A DNA stretch of 8,984 bases from Treponema sp. (GTDB lineage: Bacteria; Spirochaetota; Spirochaetia; Treponematales; Breznakiellaceae), in assembly GCA_031264475.1 (NCBI GenBank), contig JAISEA010000049.1:1-8984 (forward strand), in the 5' to 3' direction. The position numbers were made by a program, and so were the translations under genes. The notes beneath the pieces were generated by a model. That model had not been told where the DNA came from. It saw only the letters and a list, made by a program, of their open reading frames with translations, and searched no databases. This document shows positions 1 through 5,725 of the stretch, piece by piece. The stretch's first letter is position 1; each line of letters starts with the position of its first letter.

Positions 1-747
1 CTTACCATATCTAATCCGCCGGACGCGCCGAATACGGACGGCATTGACATAGACTCTTGTTACGGAGTGCTGATCGAAGGATGCGAGGTCGCGGTTGGAG
101 ACGACGGCATTGTCATCAAGTCAGGATCAGGCGCGGACGGTATCAAGGTGAACAAGCCGTCTGAAAACATAACGGTCAGGCGTTGCACGGTAAGAGATGG
201 ACACGGCGGTATCGTGATTGGAAGCGAAACAGCGGCTGGTATATTCAACGTGATCGCGGAGGACTGCCTGTTCAAGGGAACGGACAGGGGCGTCCGTATA
301 AAAACAAGGCGTGGGCGCGGCGGAGAAATCTGCAATCTTCGTTTCTGCCGACTCACCATGGAGAATAACCTCTGCCCCATCGCCATAAATATGTTTTACC
401 GGTGCGGCGCTGATTTTTCGGAAGAGTTATTTGGACTTGACCCTATGCCGGTCGTTTCCACTACCCCATCAATCAAGAACATCAGTATAGATCACGTCCA
501 TTCTTTCGGATGCCGAGCGTCTGCTGGCTTCATAGCGGGATTGCCGGAATCGCCCATAGAAAATCTTATCGTTACAGACTGTGAGTTCTCCACAAACGAA
601 AGCGACTCATCAAGTCCTGATAAATCGGATATGTTCTTGGGATTGCCGCCTGTAACATCTAAGTCGTTCCGCGTCTTGAATGTAAAAAATCCGATATTTT
701 CCAACATCCGCATATATGGACCAAAAGAGGCTTTTATTTACGGATAG
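1..747 (+). CDS. GH28 polygalacturonase-like glycoside hydrolase, 3' part
   Basis: The reading frame is open from the first base, so the true start lies upstream; 248 residues are visible. The family hydrolyses pectin or related galacturonans with a right-handed beta-helix. Numbering from the first visible codon, the GH28 motifs occur in order: NTD (Asp13), GDD (Asp34, Asp35), GHG (His68) and RIK (Arg99, Lys101). These match the catalytic and substrate residues of the family, and the 21-residue gap between the first two motifs is typical. The usual GDDC is GDDG here, followed by IVIKSG. The remainder has the recurring I-x-I/V strand pattern of beta-helix coils (NITVRRC, NVIAEDC, NISIDHV, NLIVTDC). 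The stop is followed by an lpoB promoter, so this gene probably ends its own transcript. The exact substrate and exo/endo mode cannot be told. The family call is firm, the substrate is inferred. Confidence 0.9.
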   Translation, partial: LTISNPPDAPNTDGIDIDSCYGVLIEGCEVAVGDDGIVIKSGSGADGIKVNKPSENITVRRCTVRDGHGGIVIGSETAAGIFNVIAEDCLFKGTDRGVRIKTRRGRGGEICNLRFCRLTMENNLCPIAINMFYRCGADFSEELFGLDPMPVVSTTPSIKNISIDHVHSFGCRASAGFIAGLPESPIENLIVTDCEFSTNESDSSSPDKSDMFLGLPPVTSKSFRVLNVKNPIFSNIRIYGPKEAFIYG

Positions 748-769
748 TTTCTACCGCGTTATTATCCCA

Positions 770-798
770 TTGACAAACGCTGGGGTAAATTTTATACT
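770..798 (+). promoter_or_regulatory. Sigma-70-type promoter of the lpoB-like gene
   Basis: TTGACA (770-775) and TATACT (793-798) are separated by exactly 17 bases. The box spacing is ideal and only one base differs from the full consensus. Transcription would begin near 805, giving a leader of about 95 bases. The leader ends in an AGGAGG ribosome site (885-890), nine bases before the ATG at 900. Confidence 0.8.
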
Positions 799-899
799 TT
801 ATATTATTTTAATGGTATCGCACAGGGTATTCTTCATATAATTGTAATTAACTTTATCATACTTGCGTTATACCATATTCCATTAGGAGGTTTTTAGAA

Positions 900-1523
900 A
901 TGAAAAAACTTATTGTTTTATTGGCTGTCGCTGTTTCGGTAACAGCCGTATCGTGTAGTTCGGCTCCCTCAGTCAGTCGTGTTGATGCTGGTACTCAAGT
1001 TGATTTGAGCGGCAAGTGGAATGATACGGACGTGAGGACTGTCTGTAATAGTCTTATTGATGCGTGTTTGACATCGTCTAACGTCAACAGGCTAGTCAGT
1101 GAATTCAGGGTGTCTCACGATGGCGCAAATCCGACCGTGATAGTGGGTTCGTTTAAAAACGCAAGTAGCGAGCATATTGACACGTCTATCATATCAACAA
1201 TGATGCAGAGCGTCATCATAAACAGCGGAGAACTCGATTTTGTCGCTGGCGGTGACGCGAGAAATGAAATTCGCGCGGAAAGAGAAGATCAAAACAGTGG
1301 TTATGCAAGCGACGACAGTGCGGCGGCTATTGGGAATGAAACAGGTGCAAATTTCATCTTGCAAGGCTCTGTAAAGTCCATAGTGGATCGCGCGGGCAAT
1401 AAATCGGTCAGAACCTACTTCGTTGACGCTAGTCTCACTAACCTCGAAACTAACCGAATTGTCTGGCAAGACCAAAACAGCGAAATTAAAAAAGAGATCA
1501 CCCAGCCCAAGGCTAAATTTTAA
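900..1523 (+). CDS. lpoB: LpoB-like lipoprotein (penicillin-binding protein activator family)
   Basis: A 207-residue lipoprotein. A Lys-Lys N-terminus and hydrophobic core lead to the lipobox AVSC, so Cys19 should be lipidated after signal peptidase II cleavage. The mature part carries the LpoB family pattern: DLSGKWNDTDVR (35-46), a VGSFKN strand followed by SSEHIDTSII (about 82-98), a GANFILQGS strand, and near the end LTNLETNRIVWQ. In enterobacteria LpoB is an outer-membrane lipoprotein that stimulates the peptidoglycan synthase PBP1b. In spirochaetes the partner is not established, so that role is inferred. The start is set by AGGAGG nine bases upstream and by the signal peptide. The gene stands alone between a near-consensus promoter and a strong terminator. 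Length is normal for the family. The C-terminus is Lys-rich. Confidence 0.9.
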   Translation: MKKLIVLLAVAVSVTAVSCSSAPSVSRVDAGTQVDLSGKWNDTDVRTVCNSLIDACLTSSNVNRLVSEFRVSHDGANPTVIVGSFKNASSEHIDTSIISTMMQSVIINSGELDFVAGGDARNEIRAEREDQNSGYASDDSAAAIGNETGANFILQGSVKSIVDRAGNKSVRTYFVDASLTNLETNRIVWQDQNSEIKKEITQPKAKF

Positions 1524-1530
1524 ATCGCAA

Positions 1531-1595
1531 CGGATGTCTGACACCGTTTAACGACTCCCATGGGGCATTTGTACGAAAGATGTACCGTTGACCCC
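1531..1595. repeat. REP-like motifs (TGTCTGACACC hairpin and TTGACCCC)
   Basis: CGG-A-TGTC-T-GACACCG (1531-1546) folds as a small hairpin with one bulged A and contains TGTCTGACACC (1535-1545). The same 11-mer recurs at 5560-5570, and its reverse complement at 5634-5644. TTGACCCC at 1588-1595 recurs exactly 100 bp later at 1688-1695. Motifs of this kind often flank RAYT-type transposase genes, and such a remnant lies just downstream. The link is inferred. Confidence 0.45.
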
Positions 1596-1602
1596 GACTT
1601 GG

Positions 1603-1636
1603 CAGGCTACGCTTATAAGTAAGCGTAGCCTGTTTT
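1603..1636 (+). terminator. Rho-independent terminator after lpoB
   Basis: A perfect 13-bp inverted repeat (1603-1615 with 1620-1632; arm CAGGCTACGCTTA) closes on a four-base TAAG loop and runs straight into TTTT (1633-1636) within a T-rich stretch. It lies 80 bases beyond the lpoB stop. The symmetric stem could also act on minus-strand transcripts, but the T tract is on the plus side. Confidence 0.75.
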
Positions 1637-1664
1637 ATGTTATTGTTTTATGTTATGGACCCCG

Positions 1665-1826
1665 TTACGCGCTACGCGGGGCTAAACTTGACCCCAACTC
1701 AAAGATGTCTAACACCACGTCGTCTACTAAACTAGCGAATCCGTGGAGCCTGTGGTATAAGTTCCCCGACATCCACTCCGCCGTTTGTTCCACAATCCCC
1801 GCCTTCACCGGATTCTTGACGAGACT
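1665..1826 (-). pseudogene. C-terminal remnant of an IS200-like (RAYT-type Y1) transposase
   Basis: Read on the minus strand, 1826 to 1665 translates to about 53 codons beginning SLVKNPVKAGIVEQTAEW and ending at TAA. The string KNPVKAGIVE followed by an E-x-W stretch is the hallmark found near the C-terminus of REP-associated Y1 transposases. No start codon, HUH motif or catalytic tyrosine region is present. Immediately upstream on the minus strand there is an in-frame TGA, and then the sequence gives way to a 21-bp tandem array. The fragment is therefore dead. GACCCC-type motifs at its 3' side (1588-1595, 1656-1663, 1688-1695) fit the repeats such elements recognise. The family call rests on one short but characteristic motif. 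Confidence 0.6.
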
Positions 1827-1848
1827 TCAAAGCTTAATCCTATACTAC

Positions 1849-1953
1849 AAACCTTAACAACTAGGATTTAAACCTTAACAACTAGGATTTAAACTCTAAC
1901 AACTAGGATTTAAACTTCAACAACTAGACTTCAGAACTTAACTTTTAGACTTC
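1849..1953. repeat. Five-unit tandem array with a 21-bp period
   Basis: Units run 1849-1869, 1870-1890, 1891-1911, 1912-1932 and 1933-1953. Units 1-3 share the core AACAACTAGGATTTAAAC and differ from each other at only two bases (positions 5-6 of unit 3). Unit 4 changes its last third, and unit 5 is strongly diverged but keeps the period. The order of decay runs left to right. A partly matching stretch with AGACTTCAAAGCTTAA (1822-1837) lies just before unit 1. The array abuts the transposase remnant, is AT-rich, and contains TTTAAA in each junction of the conserved units. Confidence 0.9.
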
Positions 1954-2135
1954 AGAATCATATTATACACAGGCAAGTGTGGATGTTCTGCTCGCCATTC
2001 ATGGTAATATTTTATTATTACTTCTTTTGCGAAAAAGGTTGCCGCTATCTCCATCTTGACGACAGCCGTCAAACCCAGCTCTCTTGTAAATGTAGACTCT
2101 CCCATTTTTGCATTATTTGTCTTGATAAGAATCAA
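1938..2135 (-). pseudogene. Unrecognised ORF fragment running into the tandem array
   Basis: The minus strand is open for 65 codons from a TTG at 2135, or 56 from an ATG at 2105, to a TAA at 1938-1940. The composition looks protein-like, with stretches such as KMEIAATFFAKEVIIKYYHEW and RAEHPHLPVYN. No ribosome site is evident upstream of either start. The last seven residues and the stop are encoded by, or lie next to, unit 5 of the 21-bp array, so the original C-terminus was probably lost. It lies upstream of the transposase remnant on the same strand, yet shows no Y1 transposase motif. It could be a fragment of an unrelated gene or a chance ORF. Confidence 0.3.
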
Positions 2136-2150
2136 AATATATACTATACT
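2122..2150 (+). promoter_or_regulatory. Sigma-70-type promoter of the 2204-5368 operon
   Basis: TTGATA (2122-2127) and TATACT (2145-2150) are 17 bases apart. A second TATACT overlaps at 2140-2145 but is badly spaced. The leader would be about 47 bases and ends in AAGGAGAG (2192-2199), shortly before the ATG at 2204. No other promoter was seen before purB, so this one probably serves purB and the histidine fusion too. Confidence 0.75.
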
Positions 2151-2203
2151 CTTTTCAAGAAGACGTGTGAGATACCGTCTTTATTTAATTTAAGGAGAGA
2201 TTT

Positions 2204-2578
2204 ATGACATTTGCTGAAAGAATGAAAGAACTCGCAGTTAAAGCAGGCGAAGTAGCTCAAGACTTTGCTGAAAAGGCGGGAGATACTGCCCAAGATTTGG
2301 GAGCAAAGGGCGCCGCCGCTGGGAAAGAATTTATCGGTAAGGCAGGAGACGCCGCCCAAAACTTTGGCTCAAAAAGTAAGCTGTTCCTCGAAATCAAACA
2401 ACTCGAAACTAAAGCGGAAAAACTCTTGGAACAGCTCGGCGCAGAAGTCTATAAGGCACTCGCAGAACAAAAAATAGCCAGCGTCAACCCCCTAACACCC
2501 GGAGTTAAAGAAATCTTTGCCAAACTCGACGCCGTACAAAAAGAAATCAACGTAAAAGAGGAGGAAATGGGAAGATAA
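2204..2578 (+). CDS. Small Ala/Lys/Glu-rich helical protein, LEA/apolipoprotein-like
   Basis: A 124-residue soluble protein with no signal peptide or membrane segment. The first half repeats a loose 11-to-18-residue pattern around KAGEVAQDF, EKAGDTAQDLGAKG and GKAGDAAQNFGSK. That pattern predicts an amphipathic helix like group-3 LEA or apolipoprotein repeats. The second half (about 58-124) changes to LFLEIKQLETKAEKLLEQLG, then a NPLTPGVKEI linker and a final Lys/Glu-rich helix, predicting a coiled coil. It resembles small spirochaetal hypothetical proteins that share the LEIKQLE helix; this is from memory and untested. Start and expression are well supported by AAGGAGAG and a promoter. It lies 40 bases before purB. 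A stress or surface-binding role is conceivable, but none can be shown. There is no cysteine. Confidence 0.85.
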   Translation: MTFAERMKELAVKAGEVAQDFAEKAGDTAQDLGAKGAAAGKEFIGKAGDAAQNFGSKSKLFLEIKQLETKAEKLLEQLGAEVYKALAEQKIASVNPLTPGVKEIFAKLDAVQKEINVKEEEMGR

Positions 2579-2618
2579 AGGCTCAGAGCAAGAACAACTC
2601 CTCCTTTATTCCTATGTT

Positions 2619-4052
2619 ATGAAAACCCGTCCCATATTCCAAAACATTTCCCCTATCGACCACCGGTACTCCTTGTCCGAAGCCGACGTCTTTAATAGCC
2701 TTGAACCATTCCTATCCGAGTCCGCCACAATCCTAGCATGCACTAAAGCGGAAATTGCCTTGATTAAGGCGCACCTCCGTATCTCTGGAAAGTCTTCCAG
2801 AGACCTAGAGACATCGCTTGACAATATCACCGTAGACCCCGAAGAGGTTTATGCCGAAGAAGAAGAAACCCAACACAATATCCGCGCCTTAGTAAACGTC
2901 TTGAAAAGAAAAGTACCTCCAGATATTGCCCCACTTGTCCATCTTGGGGCGACAAGTGTAGATATTCTTGATACAAGCTTCGCCTATCGCATCAAAGGAT
3001 CAACCCATACCATCGTCCTGCCCTTGCTCAGGAAACTAGAACTCTTACTCTGCGACTTCACAGAAAAAGAAGCCGAAACCCCACAGATAGGAAGAACCCA
3101 TGGTCAACAAGCAGTGCCAATCACCCTGGGCTTCGCTATCGCTGAATACGTGTCCCGTCTGGGAAAGTCTATCCTAGAGATCGAAGAACGTGTAAACGCT
3201 TTGAAAGGCAAGCTGGCAGGCGCAGTCGGAGCCTACAACGCAGTAAGTATGCTGACCAACGATCCCGAAGAACTAGAACGCCTCTACCTCGCAGAACTAG
3301 GACTCGAACCTTCAGAACACTCAACACAGTTAGTTGAACCTGAGTACTTGCTCCGTACACTTCTGGAATTCAACACAGCTTTTGGTATCTTAGCTAACCT
3401 TGCCGACGATTTGCGTAACTTGCAACGAAGCGAGATCGGCGAGTTGAAAGAAGGATTTGCAGATGTACAGATTGGCTCTTCAACTATGCCACAAAAACGT
3501 AACCCGTGGAACAGCGAACACGTCAAGAGCTTATGGAAGACGTTCTTTCCACGCGCAATAACTTTCTTCATGGATCAGATTAGCGAACATCAACGGGATT
3601 TGACTAACTCCGCAAGCCAGCGGTTTATCGCAGAATATATCACAGGTTTCTGTATGGCAGTTAGCCGTATGATTGACGTAATAAAGAGTCTTGGCATTGA
3701 CCACGACCGCCTGTGCGACAATCTGAAGAGCGGGGGAATATCAGGCGGCATTATGGCAGAGCCCGCTTACATCTTGCTCGCCAAGTCCGGCGTCTCTAAC
3801 GCACACGAGGTAATACGCAGAATCACACTCGATGCCGAAAAGAACGGTTTGAGTTTCGTAGCCGCCTTGTCTAAGAATACAGACGCTTTGTCCCATATTA
3901 CAGAAAAATTAGTAGAATTAAAACTCGCAACAAGGACGGACGCTTTATCCTTCTTTGAAAACCCTGAGAAGTATTGCGGTCTAGCAGTCAAAAAGGCAAA
4001 GACGCTTGCAAGAAAGTATAGAAATCTAATGGAGAGAGGTAAGATATGGTAG
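2619..4052 (+). CDS. purB: Adenylosuccinate lyase
   Basis: A 477-residue enzyme of the fumarase/aspartase superfamily. It cleaves fumarate from SAICAR to give AICAR and from adenylosuccinate to give AMP, in cytoplasmic purine synthesis. The N-terminus reads IFQNISPIDHRYS. HLGATSVDILDT (108-119) and GRTHGQQAVP (158-167, with the catalytic His161) follow. The superfamily signature GSSTMPQKRNP spans 286-296 and includes the mobile-loop catalytic serine (Ser287 or Ser288). Length is normal. The ATG at 2619 has no visible Shine-Dalgarno; instead CTCCTCCTTT lies just upstream. An alternative close start was not found. The stop overlaps the next gene by 7 bases, so translation is probably coupled. 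Other lyases of the superfamily are possible but less likely given the N-terminal motif. Confidence 0.9.
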   Translation: MKTRPIFQNISPIDHRYSLSEADVFNSLEPFLSESATILACTKAEIALIKAHLRISGKSSRDLETSLDNITVDPEEVYAEEEETQHNIRALVNVLKRKVPPDIAPLVHLGATSVDILDTSFAYRIKGSTHTIVLPLLRKLELLLCDFTEKEAETPQIGRTHGQQAVPITLGFAIAEYVSRLGKSILEIEERVNALKGKLAGAVGAYNAVSMLTNDPEELERLYLAELGLEPSEHSTQLVEPEYLLRTLLEFNTAFGILANLADDLRNLQRSEIGELKEGFADVQIGSSTMPQKRNPWNSEHVKSLWKTFFPRAITFFMDQISEHQRDLTNSASQRFIAEYITGFCMAVSRMIDVIKSLGIDHDRLCDNLKSGGISGGIMAEPAYILLAKSGVSNAHEVIRRITLDAEKNGLSFVAALSKNTDALSHITEKLVELKLATRTDALSFFENPEKYCGLAVKKAKTLARKYRNLMERGKIW

Positions 4053-5368
4053 TAGCTTCAATAGATATACAAGGCGGAAAGGTTGTCCAATTGAAGCAAG
4101 GCTCTGAACTTATTCTACAACGAGACAATACGGAAGAACTCATCGAAGAATTCGACAGATATGGCGAAGTGGCAATCATAGACCTTGACGCGGCTATGGG
4201 TAAAGGGTCAAATTTCAACATCATTAAGCCATTGCTGAGAAAAGCTGAATGTAGGCTTGGCGGCGGGATCAGAACAGTCAAACAGGCGCGGGAACTGTTG
4301 AGCATGGGCGCAAAGAAGATCATCATCGGGTCCATAGCTTTCCGCGTGAATGGGCAGTTCGGCGTAAACGCCGGATTACTGTCGTCAATGGCAAAGGAGA
4401 TCGGTCGTGAACATATCGTCGTCGCAGTTGACGCAAAAAAGGATCAGGACGGCGATTATCGAATAGTCATCGACGGATGGAAGACTCAGACCGGACTTGG
4501 TCTTATCGGAACCGCAAAGACTATAGAGCCGTTTGTCAGCGAATTGCTATTCACCGGCGTTGACCACGAAGGCACATTGACCGGACTTGACCTTGCGCCA
4601 GTCAAACGCTTACGAGAGGTGGTCTCTTGTAACATAACTGCCGCAGGCGGCGTATCAACAGTCGAGGAAATTCAAACATTGGCTGAACTTGGTTGCGACG
4701 TTCAGCTTGGTATGGCTCTTTACATCGGCAAAGTGAGTCTCGCAGACGCCTTTGTGCGGTGCTTAAACTGGAAAAAAGGCTCTTTAAATACAGCAGAGTT
4801 GCCTGCTAACCCGGCGGATTCTTCGGGAACGCTTTTACCACTTATTGCACAAACCGCCGATGGACAAACGCTTATGACAGGCTTTGCGGACCGCGAGGCG
4901 CTTACTGAAACCTTTGCCCGCGGTAATCTTTGCTTCCATAGTAGAACTCGCGACAAGCTCTGGATGAAAGGCGAAAGTTCCGGCAATACCCTGAAATTGC
5001 TTCGCCTGCGTGCAGACTGTGATCGAGACGCTTTGCTCGCTATTGTTGAACCAGCTGGACCTGTATGTCATACGGGCGCATGGTCGTGCTTTGGTATCGA
5101 CCGCGCTTTCACATGGACGCGGCTTCAAGCCGTCATCGCAGATCGGTTCAAACACCCCAAACCGGGTTCTTATACAGCCACCCTAGACGATGAATTAGTG
5201 CGAGAAAAGGTGCGCGAGGAAGCCGAAGAAGTCTGTACTGCAAAGACTCACGAGGAAGTGGTCTGGGAAGCCGCGGACTTGCTCTATTTTACTACCGCGC
5301 TTATGACTCGCGAGGGTGTTTCAGTTACCGAAGTACTTGCAGAGTTAGAACGACGACACAGAAAATAA
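4046..5368 (+). CDS. hisA-hisIE: HisA-HisI-HisE trifunctional histidine biosynthesis fusion
   Basis: A 440-residue protein with three enzymes in one frame. Residues 1 to about 240 are HisA (ProFAR isomerase, TIM barrel): Asp7 in SIDIQGGKVVQL, GGGIRT (72-77), Asp129, GWKTQTG (144-150), TGVDHEGTLTG (170-180) and AAGGVST. The acid aligned with the bacterial catalytic aspartate is Glu175. Residues about 262-350 are HisI (phosphoribosyl-AMP cyclohydrolase): WMKGESSGN (306-314), DCDRD (324-328) and zinc-type CHTGAWSC with Cys341 and Cys348. Residues about 358-440 are HisE (phosphoribosyl-ATP pyrophosphatase): GSYTATL, the metal-binding EEAEE (391-395) and EAADLLYF (408-415). Together they carry PR-ATP to PRFAR, pathway steps 2 to 4. 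The start overlaps the purB stop by 7 bases, with GGAGAGAGG at 4031-4039 as ribosome site. The linker (about 241-261) is short and has no stop or shift. Confidence 0.92.
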   Translation: MVVASIDIQGGKVVQLKQGSELILQRDNTEELIEEFDRYGEVAIIDLDAAMGKGSNFNIIKPLLRKAECRLGGGIRTVKQARELLSMGAKKIIIGSIAFRVNGQFGVNAGLLSSMAKEIGREHIVVAVDAKKDQDGDYRIVIDGWKTQTGLGLIGTAKTIEPFVSELLFTGVDHEGTLTGLDLAPVKRLREVVSCNITAAGGVSTVEEIQTLAELGCDVQLGMALYIGKVSLADAFVRCLNWKKGSLNTAELPANPADSSGTLLPLIAQTADGQTLMTGFADREALTETFARGNLCFHSRTRDKLWMKGESSGNTLKLLRLRADCDRDALLAIVEPAGPVCHTGAWSCFGIDRAFTWTRLQAVIADRFKHPKPGSYTATLDDELVREKVREEAEEVCTAKTHEEVVWEAADLLYFTTALMTREGVSVTEVLAELERRHRK

Positions 5369-5481
5369 AGAGGTATTTTTGTCGTACCTAAAATTGATTT
5401 AATAAAGAAAAGCCCCTTCCTTTTAAGTTGAAATGGGAACACTTGGGGTTGAGGGGTAGCGCATCTTTCGCACTCTTCGAG

Positions 5482-5496
5482 AGCGTCTTGCTCTGC
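5482..5496. repeat. Short dispersed motif, copy 1
   Basis: AGCGTCTTGCTCTGC here matches AGCGTCTTGTTCTGC at 7891-7905 in 14 of 15 bases. In both places a pyrimidine/T-rich stretch and then GGGGT follow about 12 to 17 bases later. The two copies lie in different intergenic regions. Confidence 0.4.
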
Positions 5497-5519
5497 CCAT
5501 CCTTGTATTTTGGGGTTTA

Positions 5520-5543
5520 GCGGAAGCCCCCTTCCGCGGGGCT
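5520..5543. repeat. Two overlapping, mutually exclusive hairpins
   Basis: GCGGAAG (5520-5526) pairs with CTTCCGC (5531-5537) around CCCC. AGCCCC (5525-5530) can instead pair with GGGGCT (5538-5543). Both stems are perfect, but only one can form at a time. No T tract follows, so neither is a standard terminator. Confidence 0.5.
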
Positions 5544-5559
5544 GGAGCCGTCTTGGAAA

Positions 5560-5647
5560 TGTCTGACACCGACTTATTGCTTGTTTGACGAGGACAGCGG
5601 AACCTCCTTTGAGGAGGTCATCTAACGGCTTCTGGTGTCAGACACCA
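5560..5647. repeat. REP-like inverted pair with internal hairpin
   Basis: TGTCTGACACC (5560-5570) and GGTGTCAGACA (5634-5644) are perfect reverse complements flanking 63 bases. The right copy sits in a longer palindrome, TGGTGTC-A-GACACCA (5633-5647). Near the middle is a 7-bp hairpin, ACCTCCT-TTG-AGGAGGT (5602-5618). The arrangement resembles a REP doublet or a very small non-autonomous element. The left motif is also found at 1535-1545, near a transposase remnant. Confidence 0.6.
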
Positions 5648-5710
5648 CCGCTGACACGCCCGTTGGAGAAATCATTTAACACACTTTGCGTACGTTGGGA
5701 AGTTGTTAAA

Positions 5711-5723
5711 CAGGCTTTGCCTG
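5711..5723 (-). terminator. Weak hairpin just after map
   Basis: On the minus strand, CAGGC-AAA-GCCTG begins two bases after the map stop and is followed by TTTAAC. The stem is only 5 bp and the T run only three bases, so termination here is possible but unproven. Confidence 0.35.
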
Positions 5724-5725
5724 CT

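Larger units (their letters stand above)
1524..2203. other. 680-base repeat-rich intergenic region
   Basis: There is no convincing intact gene here. In order it holds a short hairpin with TGTCTGACACC, the lpoB terminator, TTGACCCC motifs, a minus-strand transposase remnant, a five-unit 21-bp tandem array, a minus-strand ORF fragment that runs into the array, and the promoter and leader of the gene at 2204. The pattern suggests an old mobile-element landing site that has decayed. Confidence 0.7.
5369..5725. other. 357-base intergenic region between convergent genes
   Basis: No ORF of note is present. It holds several hairpins (5473-5483, 5480-5494, 5520-5543, 5602-5618), a REP-like inverted pair (5560-5647), and a weak terminator beside map. 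AGGTA (5371-5375) with TACCT (5385-5389) encloses a T-rich loop just after the histidine gene but is too weak to call a terminator. No clear terminator for the plus-strand operon was found. Confidence 0.6.

Noticed and set aside
1588..1857. 89-codon plus-strand ORF
   Set aside because: It crosses the terminator hairpin and reads antisense to the transposase remnant, whose minus-strand frame carries the recognisable motif.
2140..2145. Alternative -10 box TATACT
   Set aside because: Only 12 bases separate it from the -35 box; the overlapping TATACT at 2145-2150 has the proper 17.
1977..2207. 76-codon plus-strand ORF
   Set aside because: It spans the promoter and leader of the gene at 2204 and has no ribosome site or recognisable content.
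3284..3571. Antisense ORF in purB
   Set aside because: It is a shadow of the purB coding frame, which carries the family signature.
5371..5389. Terminator of the histidine gene
   Set aside because: The stem is only 5 bp with the T-rich part in the loop and no T tract after it.
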